Shown here: piece by piece, positions 45,544 through 52,763 of the stretch | How the letters are laid out: each line of letters begins with the position of its first letter | How positions within the stretch are numbered: the first letter of the stretch is position 1 | From: Paraprevotella clara YIT 11840 | GTDB lineage: Bacteria > Bacteroidota > Bacteroidia > Bacteroidales > Bacteroidaceae | Assembly: GCF_000233955.1 (NCBI RefSeq) | Contig: NZ_JH376625.1 | Span: forward strand, 106,776-170,775 | DNA length: 64,000 nucleotides | Direction of reading: 5' to 3' | Notes under the pieces: model-generated | The model's database searches: none | Seen by the model: only the letters and a program-made list of their open reading frames with translations | Told to the model about the DNA's origin: nothing | Made by a program: the position numbers and the translations under genes

Positions 45544-47409
45544 TTACTGCTTGGCTATTTTCATGATTACGTCGTCTTCTTCCACGGCATCGCCGGAGTT
45601 GACCAAGATGGCCGTGATGGTGCCGTCGAATTCGGCACGGATGGCATTATAGGTTTTCATAGCCTCGATGTAACCCAGGATGTCGCCCGCTTTTACACGG
45701 TCGCCCGGTTGCTTCGGAGTTTCTTCCGTGTTTTTCACGCGGTAGAATTTGCCTTCCAACGGAGCCGGGATGTCTTCGCCTTCGCCCGTGGCTGCGGCAG
45801 GTTGTGCCGTCGGTGCGGCGGACGTCTGGGCCGGTGCGGCTTGTTCTCCGTAGGCGATGTCCACCTTGTAAGATTGTCCGTTCACGGTGACGGTAACGGT
45901 AGAAGGCTGTGCCGGTGCGCTTCCTGCGCCGACCGGTGCGGCGGCAGCCTCGCGTCTCTTTTGCAGGTCGGCCAGGAAGTCCTGTTTGGCCTTGCCGCTC
46001 TTGTAAGCCTCATACTGCGACGGGTGCATGGCATACTCGAAGAGTTCCTCGTCGTCTTGTCCCGTGTCCCAGCCTTTTTCGGCCATCATCTGGCGGTATT
46101 TGTCCAGTTCGTCCGGATAGTTGGCTTGCGGGTCGGTGTCGGAGAACTTCCGTCCTTGCGCTTCGGCCAGTGCCTTCAGTTCCGGTGCCACTTCGCCCGG
46201 CAGGCGTCCGGCCTTGCCCAAAATCATGTCCCAGATGTCGTCGGCAATCATGCTCCAGCGTTCTTTGCCTTTCTCCATTTGGATGACGTTCATCAAGGCC
46301 AGGTTTTTCACATATTGGCTGAACGGAGTCACGAGGCAGGGGTATCCCACCTTGGGCCAGATGTAGGCCACTTCGTCGAACAGCTTGACGAGCAATTCGT
46401 CCTGCGTCAGTTCGGCTTGCCCGTGTTTGGCCTTCCATTTGTTGAGCGACTCTAGGTTGGTCTCCAGGTCGGCCATAAGCGAACCCATCATGCCGCCCGG
46501 CAGTCCCGGGGCGATGAGCAGGGAGTTGTTGATACGGTTGAGCGGATTGCAGTAGAGTCCGAGGAAGTCGTCCATCATTTCCTGTATCTGCGAGCGTACC
46601 TCCATGTAGGCCGCCATATTGATTTCTTTCACCTTGAAGCCTGCGTCCTTCAGCATGGCCTGTACGGCCAGGATGTCGGCGTGTCCCGTACCCCATGCCA
46701 ACGGGGCTACGGCCGTATCCACGTAGTCGCATCCGTTCTTGCACACTTCGAGGATGGAAGCCATGTTGAAACCCGGTCCCGCATGGGAATGGTATTGCAC
46801 GATGATGTCTTTCTTGTAAGCCTTGATGCCCGCACAGATTTTACCGAGGGTTTCGGGGCGGCCGATACCCGCCATGTCCTTCAGGCAGATTTCGTCGCAT
46901 CCCAAGTCTATAAGCTGTCGGGCCATGTCCACGTAGTAGTCCACCGTGTGGATAGGCGAGTGGGTGATGCAAAGGCTGCACTGTGAAATCATGCCGGCTT
47001 CCTTGGCGTAACGGATGCTGGGTGCGATGTTGCGGATGTCGTTCAGCCCGCAAAACGTACGGGTGATGTCCGTGCCCTGCGCTTTCTTGACTTTATAGAA
47101 CAGGCGGCGTACGTCGGCTGGTACGGGACTCATGCGCAGGCCGTTCAGTGCACGGTCGAGCATGTGAGTCTGGATGCCTGCTTCGTGGAACGGTTTCGTC
47201 CATTGGCGCACGGCGTTGTTCGGGTTTTCCCCGAAAAGGAGGTTTACCTGTTCAAAACCGCCTCCGTTGGTTTCCACACGGTCGAAACATCCCATTCTGA
47301 TAATGGCGGGAGCCACTTTCACCAACTGGTCCACGCGCGGCACGTATTTTCCGGCGCTTTGCCACATGTCGCGGAACACCAGGCTGAATTTTACTTCTCT
47401 TTTTTCCAT
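45544..47409 (-). CDS. oadA: Oxaloacetate decarboxylase alpha subunit (carboxyltransferase plus biotin carrier)
   Basis: 621 residues from ATG 47409 (MEKREVKFSLVFRDMWQSAG); the frame runs 71 codons further up but that part overlaps the gamma gene. The N-terminal TIM-barrel carboxyltransferase has LCITHSPIHTVDYYVDMA, EICLKDMAGIGRPETLGK and IIVQYHSHAGPGFNMASI. A linker rich in Ala and Pro leads to the biotinyl domain with GYIEAMKTYN, Lys585 being the biotin site (Thr after the Lys instead of the usual Met). It moves CO2 from oxaloacetate to biotin for the beta subunit. Could also be read as pyruvate carboxylase subunit B; the gamma and beta neighbours settle it. Confidence 0.95.
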   Translation of the reverse strand: MEKREVKFSLVFRDMWQSAGKYVPRVDQLVKVAPAIIRMGCFDRVETNGGGFEQVNLLFGENPNNAVRQWTKPFHEAGIQTHMLDRALNGLRMSPVPADVRRLFYKVKKAQGTDITRTFCGLNDIRNIAPSIRYAKEAGMISQCSLCITHSPIHTVDYYVDMARQLIDLGCDEICLKDMAGIGRPETLGKICAGIKAYKKDIIVQYHSHAGPGFNMASILEVCKNGCDYVDTAVAPLAWGTGHADILAVQAMLKDAGFKVKEINMAAYMEVRSQIQEMMDDFLGLYCNPLNRINNSLLIAPGLPGGMMGSLMADLETNLESLNKWKAKHGQAELTQDELLVKLFDEVAYIWPKVGYPCLVTPFSQYVKNLALMNVIQMEKGKERWSMIADDIWDMILGKAGRLPGEVAPELKALAEAQGRKFSDTDPQANYPDELDKYRQMMAEKGWDTGQDDEELFEYAMHPSQYEAYKSGKAKQDFLADLQKRREAAAAPVGAGSAPAQPSTVTVTVNGQSYKVDIAYGEQAAPAQTSAAPTAQPAAATGEGEDIPAPLEGKFYRVKNTEETPKQPGDRVKAGDILGYIEAMKTYNAIRAEFDGTITAILVNSGDAVEEDDVIMKIAKQ

Positions 47410-47447
47410 TGTATGTTTTTCTTTTAAATTTCGATGACTGTTTGTGC

Positions 47448-47711
47448 TTATAAGCGTTCTACCTTGCTTACGCTTCCCTTGCCTCCGGTGATTTGGCTGA
47501 CAGCCTCCCGGATGACGGCCAGTGTCTGGGCGTCGATGGCCGTGGCTGTACCGGGTGCGGGCTTCCGTTTCGGAGCCACCGTTTCTTCGGGGGCTACTTT
47601 GTTGACTATCTGAATCAGCCATTTGCCCAACTGGATGACAATCATAAGGATGATGAACACCGTAACCATGCCCACCACCATGAGTTGTAATGCTAAACCT
47701 ATGTTTTCCAT
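47448..47711 (-). CDS. oadG: Oxaloacetate decarboxylase gamma subunit
   Basis: 87 residues: one N-terminal membrane helix (ALQLMVVGMVTVFIILMIVI) and a soluble tail (KRKPAPGTATAIDAQ), the OadG layout. It anchors the alpha subunit to the beta pump. First gene of the gamma-alpha-beta operon; alpha follows 38 bases on. Confidence 0.9.
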   Translation of the reverse strand: MENIGLALQLMVVGMVTVFIILMIVIQLGKWLIQIVNKVAPEETVAPKRKPAPGTATAIDAQTLAVIREAVSQITGGKGSVSKVERL

Positions 47712-48073
47712 TGTTTTGGTGATAATTTATTATGTGAATTTGTTCTTTTGTGTCTGTTTCATGTTATTGCCTGCTAAATTACGAAAATTTCTTGTGGGAT
47801 GGAAGAATAAGTGTAGAAAAAAATTCTTAAAAAATGCAATCTCGGTATTCGGTTTGTATGGAGGTTTTTCAGGAGTTTCCGATAACCTTGTTTGAGACAA
47901 ATGACACGAAAATGTGGGTTTCTGGGACAAAAAGAAAGATAAAGACCGATTTCGGGAAGAAAGAAATCAGCGTAAAAAACACCTTTCAGACAATTTTCAC
48001 TTTATTTTCTATATGTTTTTTTGCATTTTGGGCCGTATTTTAATCTTTGTTAAAGATATTGAGGTGTTAAGCA

Positions 48074-48101
48074 CAGCCGAATAATTTTTCGTTGGGCTGA
48101 A
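48074..48101. repeat. Dispersed palindromic element, short copy 3
   Basis: CAGCCGAATAATTTTTCGTT followed by GGGCTG: outer arms CAGCC/GGCTG match the core of copies 1, 2 and 4, while the inner arm has decayed to mismatches. Confidence 0.55.
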
Positions 48102-48527
48102 AAAACATTTTTTTTCTCCGCAGGATGTGGAAAAAACATCTGTCCGATGGCGTGCCGACGGGTAGAAACTGGTGTGGGGAAGTGCGTAAATCGCCCTCTT
48201 TTTCTCTATTTGGAGGTCGGAAGTTGTCGAAATCAGGATGGCACAATGAAAGGTGAATCTTCTTTGGGGCTTACGTGCTTCTTGCCTGTTTGCGCGTTGT
48301 ATGCCTCATTCTTGTGCAAGAAGTAAGCAAAAGTCGTGGCGGGGGTGACACGAAGGGTTTCTGCAAATGCGTGAGAATCGTTTTTTTCTTCGTGTGTGCC
48401 TTGCTGTCCGGAATATGCGATTCTGAGGAGGCGGAAGTGACAATTTGGCAAAATGATATTTAGACAAAAAGACATAAGAATAGAAAGTTAAGGAGAGACA
48501 TAAGGACAAGGGGATAAAATGGTATTA

Positions 48528-48594
48528 AGACATAAGAACAAAAGAACAAAAAGCCTTTTAAGACTTGAAAATATGTTCTTTTGTTCTTATGTCT
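48528..48594. repeat. 21-base-arm hairpin of the GACATAAG family
   Basis: Perfect inverted repeat, 48528-48548 and 48574-48594, each arm holding AGACATAAGAACAAAAG, 25-base loop. Two looser copies of GACATAAG[A/G] stand upstream at about 48470 and 48497. It lies just after the stop of folB on the opposite strand and may act as its terminator. Confidence 0.65.
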
Positions 48595-48643
48595 AAAACA
48601 TAGATATTCTGTCTAAAAACAGTTCATACCGATGTTCGGGTCC

Positions 48644-49012
48644 TTATCTTTCCGCTTCGATTTCCACCCCGGCTTCGCGGCAATCGGCCCCCATAGGCGG
48701 ATTTTCCTTGGTCAGGGTCAGACGGATGCGGCTGATGGAAGGGAAGTCGTCGAAGAGTCTTTGAAGGATTCTTCCCGCCACGTGTTCCAATAATTTTGAA
48801 GGGATATCCATTTCCGTCTTGATACTTTCATATAAGTCGGCATAGCTCACTGTGCCCTCCAACCGGTCGGTCTGCATAGCCTCGTTGAAATCCGTGTCGG
48901 CTTCTATCCCGACGTGGAAGTAAGCGCCTGTCAGTTGTTCTTGCGGATCCACGCCATGGTGGGCATAGAAACGTACGCGGGGCAGCAGGATACGGCTGTT
49001 CTTCACTTTCAT
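48644..49012 (-). CDS. folB: Dihydroneopterin aldolase
   Basis: 122 residues from the ATG at 49012 (MKVKNSRILLPRVRFYAHHG); an ATG five codons earlier at 49027 overlaps the nrdJ stop by ten bases and is the alternative. FolB marks: VRFYAHHGVDPQEQ, TVSYADLYESIK (substrate Tyr) and LLEHVAGRILQRLF (catalytic region with EHVA), then KENPPMGADCREAGVEI. It cleaves dihydroneopterin to hydroxymethyl-dihydropterin in folate synthesis. It follows nrdJ closely, so both nucleotide and folate supply may share one transcript. Confidence 0.93.
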   Translation of the reverse strand: MKVKNSRILLPRVRFYAHHGVDPQEQLTGAYFHVGIEADTDFNEAMQTDRLEGTVSYADLYESIKTEMDIPSKLLEHVAGRILQRLFDDFPSISRIRLTLTKENPPMGADCREAGVEIEAER

Positions 49013-49017
49013 AGAGC

Positions 49018-51555
49018 CTATCCGCATCTGGAGGCGCCGCAGTGCTTACAGATGAGGCATCCTTCTTGATATACCAACGATTCGTGACCGCAGTTCGGGC
49101 ATTTCATACCTTTGGCTTCCGTGCCGTCCGTGATGTATTTCTTCAGGGCACGTTCCACACCGTTTTTCCAAGTGTTGATACTTTCGCTTTCCAACTGTAG
49201 CGAGCCGACAAGCTTGATGACGTGTTCGAGCGGCATGCGGTAACGCAGCACACCGGAAATCAGTTTGGCGTAGTTCCAATATTCCTTGTTGAACTTCTCG
49301 GAAAGCCCTTCCACGGTGGTCTTGTATCCTTTCTTGTTTTCGAATTGGAAGTCGTAACGTTTGTTGCCGTCTTCGTCCGTATTCTTGATGATACGTCCTT
49401 TCATAACGCTTTTCGGAAGGACGATGCCCTCGTCGTCGTCCTGAATACCCGTGAAGATTTCGTAGGGATAGCCGTTCAACAGTCCGACGAAAGCCACCCA
49501 TTTTTCTTTGTTGTTCTGGAAGCGTACCACGTCGCATTCCAATACCTGCGGACGTTTTTCCGTCACTTCGGGACTTTTGCAGGGAAGTTCCGGTTGTTTT
49601 TTCTCGTTCTTCACGGAAATCATCACGCCCGAACGCGAACCGTCGCGATAGATGGTACAACCCTTGCATCCGGAACGCCAGGCTTCCACATAGAGTTGAT
49701 TGACCAGTTCTTCGTCCACATTGTTCGGCAGGTTGACCGTCACGCTGATACTGTGGTCCACCCACTTCTGGATGGCTCCCTGCATTTTGACTTTCATCAG
49801 CCAGTCCACGTCGTTGGCCGTGGCCTTATAATAAGGAGAGCGTGCCACCAATTCGTCGATTTCTTCTTGCGTGTAACGTTTCTCCGTGTCGTAGCCGTTG
49901 ATTTTCATCCACGTGAGGAACTTATGGTGATAGACGATGTATTCCTCGAAGGCGTCGCCCGTCTCGTCGATGAAGTCGATATGTACTTCCGGGTCGTTCG
50001 GGTTGACTTTGCGCCGACGTTTGTACACGGGCAGGAATACCGGTTCGATGCCGGATGTAGTTTGCGTCATGAGGCTGGTCGTCCCCGTCGGGGCAATGGT
50101 GAGGCAAGCGATGTTGCGTCGTCCGTATTTTACCATGTTTTCATACAGTTCCGGGTCAGCCTCACGCAAACGGTTGATGAACGGGTTGTTCTTTTCGCGT
50201 TCGGCGTCGAAGATTTCAAACGCCCCGCGTTCTTTGGCCATCTGTACCGATGAGCGGTATGCCTGCAGGGCCACGGTCTTGTGCACTTCCACGGCAAAGT
50301 CCGTGGCTTCTTGCGTGCCGTAACGGAGGCCGAGTGCGGCCAGCATATCGCCTTCTGCCGTGATGCCTACGCCTGTACGCCGTCCCTGTCCGCTTTTCTT
50401 GTATATCTTTTCCCACAAATGACGTTCCGTGCCCTTTACTTCCTCGGATTCCGGGTCGGCGTCTATTTTTTGGAGAATCATTTCAATCTTTTCCAGTTCC
50501 AGGTCGATGATGTCGTCCATCAACCGTTGGGCCAGTTGCACATGTTTCTTGAACAAATCGAAATCGAAATAGGCTTCCGGCGTGAATGGGTTGACCACGT
50601 AAGCATAAAGGTTGATGGCCAACAGACGGCAACTGTCATACGGGCAGAGCGGTATCTCGCCGCAAGGATTCGTACTCACGGTACGGAAACCGAGATCGGC
50701 ATAGCAGTCGGGTACGGATTCGCGCAGAATCGTGTCCCAGAATAAGACACCGGGTTCGGCGCTTTTCCATGCGTTGTGCACGATCTTCTTCCACAAATCC
50801 TGTGCGCTGATGTTCTTGGCCACCATGGGCGACGAGCTGTCAATGGGGTATTGCTGCGTGTAGGATTGCCCTTCGATGGCAGCGTGCATGAATTCATCGT
50901 CGATCTTGACGGATACGTTCGCTCCCGTCACTTTGCCTTCGGTCATTTTGGCATCGATGAAAGCCTCGGCATCGGGGTGCTTGATACTGACGGACAGCAT
51001 CAGTGCGCCGCGCCGTCCGTCTTGTGCCACCTCGCGGGTCGAGTTGCTGTAGCGTTCCATGAAAGGAACGAGGCCTGTGGAAGTCAGGGCCGAATTTTTC
51101 ACCGGCGAGCCTTTCGGGCGGATGTGCGACAAGTCATGGCCTACGCCGCCGCGCCGTTTCATCAGTTGCACCTGTTCTTCGTCGATGCGGATGATGCCGC
51201 CGTATGAGTCGGCTTGTCCGTCCAGACCGATGACGAAGCAGTTGGAAAGCGATGCGATTTGGTGATTGTTGCCGATTCCGGTCATGGGACTACCTGCCGG
51301 AATGATGTATTTGAAGTGATCAAGAAGTCCGAATATTTCTTCTGCTTTGAGCGGATTCTCATATTTATTCTCGATGCGGGCGATTTCGTTCGCGATACGC
51401 CAGTGCATGTCTTCGGGCGATACTTCATAAATATGACCGTATGAGTCCTTCATGGAGTACTTGTTCACCCAAACCCTTGCGGCCAGTTCGTCCCCCTTGA
51501 AATATTGAAGGGCTGCCTCAAAGGCTTCGTCATAACTGTAAGTCTTCTCTTTCAC
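49018..51555 (-). CDS. nrdJ: Adenosylcobalamin-dependent (class II) ribonucleoside-diphosphate reductase
   Basis: 845 residues with a GTG start at 51555. Class II marks: NCFVIGLDGQADSYGGI with the first active-site Cys, RRGGVGHDLSHIRPKG, VSTNPCGEIPLCPYDSC, and IACLTIAPTGTTSLMTQTTS. The C-terminal tail has CPNCGHESLVYQEGCLICKH, a zinc-ribbon of the type seen in NrdJ. It reduces ribonucleotides for DNA synthesis with vitamin B12 and needs no oxygen, fitting an anaerobe. The 85-base leader between the -7 box and the start is too short for a typical cobalamin riboswitch, and none was seen. Confidence 0.95.
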   Translation of the reverse strand: MKEKTYSYDEAFEAALQYFKGDELAARVWVNKYSMKDSYGHIYEVSPEDMHWRIANEIARIENKYENPLKAEEIFGLLDHFKYIIPAGSPMTGIGNNHQIASLSNCFVIGLDGQADSYGGIIRIDEEQVQLMKRRGGVGHDLSHIRPKGSPVKNSALTSTGLVPFMERYSNSTREVAQDGRRGALMLSVSIKHPDAEAFIDAKMTEGKVTGANVSVKIDDEFMHAAIEGQSYTQQYPIDSSSPMVAKNISAQDLWKKIVHNAWKSAEPGVLFWDTILRESVPDCYADLGFRTVSTNPCGEIPLCPYDSCRLLAINLYAYVVNPFTPEAYFDFDLFKKHVQLAQRLMDDIIDLELEKIEMILQKIDADPESEEVKGTERHLWEKIYKKSGQGRRTGVGITAEGDMLAALGLRYGTQEATDFAVEVHKTVALQAYRSSVQMAKERGAFEIFDAEREKNNPFINRLREADPELYENMVKYGRRNIACLTIAPTGTTSLMTQTTSGIEPVFLPVYKRRRKVNPNDPEVHIDFIDETGDAFEEYIVYHHKFLTWMKINGYDTEKRYTQEEIDELVARSPYYKATANDVDWLMKVKMQGAIQKWVDHSISVTVNLPNNVDEELVNQLYVEAWRSGCKGCTIYRDGSRSGVMISVKNEKKQPELPCKSPEVTEKRPQVLECDVVRFQNNKEKWVAFVGLLNGYPYEIFTGIQDDDEGIVLPKSVMKGRIIKNTDEDGNKRYDFQFENKKGYKTTVEGLSEKFNKEYWNYAKLISGVLRYRMPLEHVIKLVGSLQLESESINTWKNGVERALKKYITDGTEAKGMKCPNCGHESLVYQEGCLICKHCGASRCG

Positions 51556-51639
51556 GACTGTTTGAATTTAAATGGTTTACTTTAGGATTCCGTTATCAGA
51601 TTTTGTAGAAGCAATAGCGGTCAATCCGGAAGGATGTTG

Positions 51640-51647
51640 CAAAACTA
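51640..51647 (-). promoter_or_regulatory. -7 box (TAGTTTTG) for nrdJ-folB
   Basis: Reverse-strand TAGTTTTG fits TAnnTTTG, 84 bases before the GTG start. It lies in the 315-base divergent gap 51556-51870, which otherwise holds only the opposing promoter. Confidence 0.5.
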
Positions 51648-51838
51648 CACATGTTTTCTGATATGACCAAAAGAAAAACTTAAAATCTTGTCTTTTCATG
51701 CAAAGTTTTCCATTCTTGTGTGTTATTCACCTGATTATAAGTATTATGTGTTTTTGGCGAATCGGAAAAGTTATCCGAAAATGAAAATCTTATGAAATAA
51801 AAACCTTTGAAATCTAATCTATTATGAATCATTTTGTG

Positions 51839-51846
51839 TATCTTTG
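51839..51846 (+). promoter_or_regulatory. -7 box (TATCTTTG) for the NfsA-like gene
   Basis: TATCTTTG, 24 bases before the start codon at 51871. Confidence 0.55.
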
Positions 51847-51870
51847 CCCGAAGTAAAAAACGAATGAATC

Positions 51871-52611
51871 ATGGAAACAGTAAAGAACCGTAGAAGTATT
51901 CGGAAGTATGCCGGAAAACCGGTGGATGAGGAGTTGTTGCGCCGTCTTTTGGAGGTGTCGGAAAGGACGCAGACCATGGGGAACATGCAGCTTTACAGCG
52001 TGGTGGTGACGCGTAGCGAAGAGGTGAAAAAACGTTTGGCGCCGGCGCATTTCAATCAGCCTATGGTGACTCAGGCACCTGTGATCCTGACGATATGTGC
52101 GGATTTCAACCGTACGGTCAAATGGGCGGAGCAGCGCAAGGCGCAGCCCGGATATGACAATTTTCTTTCATTTTTGAATGCCGCCACGGATGCGCTGTTG
52201 TTTACGCAGACGTTTTGCAATCTGGCCGAGGCGGAAGGGCTGGGGATTTGTTATTTAGGTACGACTTTATATATGCCGTCCCAAATTATCGACATCTTGC
52301 AGTTGCCCCGCTTGGTGATGCCGGTGGCGACACTCACCGTGGGATGGCCTGATGAACATCCCGAGCAGACCGACCGTCTGCCTTTGGAGGCTGTGGTACA
52401 TGAAGAGACCTATCACGACTATATCCCCGAAACTATCGACCGATATTACGGGCCGAAAGAACAATTACCAGAGAACAGGCATTTTGTGGAAATCAACCAC
52501 AAGGAGACGCTGGCTCAAATCTTCACGGATATCCGTTACACCCGTAAGGATAATGAAGCTATGAGCCGGGGCATGTTGGAGGCTTTGAAACGTCAGGGGT
52601 TTTTAGACTGA
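51871..52611 (+). CDS. NfsA-like NADPH-dependent flavin oxidoreductase
   Basis: 246 residues of the nitroreductase superfamily, NfsA/FRP branch by length. Marks: VKNRRSIRKYAGKPVDEELL at the start, SERTQTMGNMQLYSVV, ALLFTQTFCNLAEAEGLGIC and LPRLVMPVATLTVGWP, where the last is the FMN/dimer block. It probably reduces nitro compounds or flavin in the cytoplasm. Single gene with its own promoter. Substrate unknown. Confidence 0.9.
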   Translation: METVKNRRSIRKYAGKPVDEELLRRLLEVSERTQTMGNMQLYSVVVTRSEEVKKRLAPAHFNQPMVTQAPVILTICADFNRTVKWAEQRKAQPGYDNFLSFLNAATDALLFTQTFCNLAEAEGLGICYLGTTLYMPSQIIDILQLPRLVMPVATLTVGWPDEHPEQTDRLPLEAVVHEETYHDYIPETIDRYYGPKEQLPENRHFVEINHKETLAQIFTDIRYTRKDNEAMSRGMLEALKRQGFLD

Positions 52612-52669
52612 CGGGCGCAGGCATGCGTCGCAAGGACGTGCCTTTTACTTTATGTTAAATAAACTTAAT

Positions 52670-52678
52670 GGGGGGGGG
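52670..52678 (+). repeat. G9 homopolymer tract upstream of a surface-protein promoter
   Basis: Nine consecutive G followed by TAAAAAAGC, 22 bases upstream of the -33 region of the following gene. Such tracts slip easily during replication. A C8 tract of the mirrored sequence closes the window at 63993. Confidence 0.9.
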
Positions 52679-52699
52679 TAAAAAAGCTTTGCCTCCCTT

Positions 52700-52728
52700 T
52701 TTGTTTTGTCGGAGTTTCAGTATTTTTG
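52700..52728 (+). promoter_or_regulatory. Promoter with TTTG and -7 TATTTTTG
   Basis: TTTG at 52700-52703 and TATTTTTG at 52721-52728, 17 bases apart; start codon at 52764. Confidence 0.55.
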
Positions 52729-52763
52729 AAGCCGTATAAAACCAACTTTAAAAAAATAAGTGT

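Larger units (their letters stand above)
47712..48643. other. 932-base AT-rich gap without a convincing gene
   Basis: Short open frames on both strands here show no family likeness. It holds a short palindrome (48074-48101) and the GACATAAG-type hairpin (48528-48594). The sequence between 47712 and 48050 is upstream of the reverse-strand oad operon and probably contains its promoter, but no clean TAnnTTTG was found. Confidence 0.6.

Noticed and set aside
51556..51870. Possible cobalamin riboswitch before nrdJ
   Set aside because: Only about 85 bases lie between the -7 box and the start, and no B12-box-like sequence was recognised.
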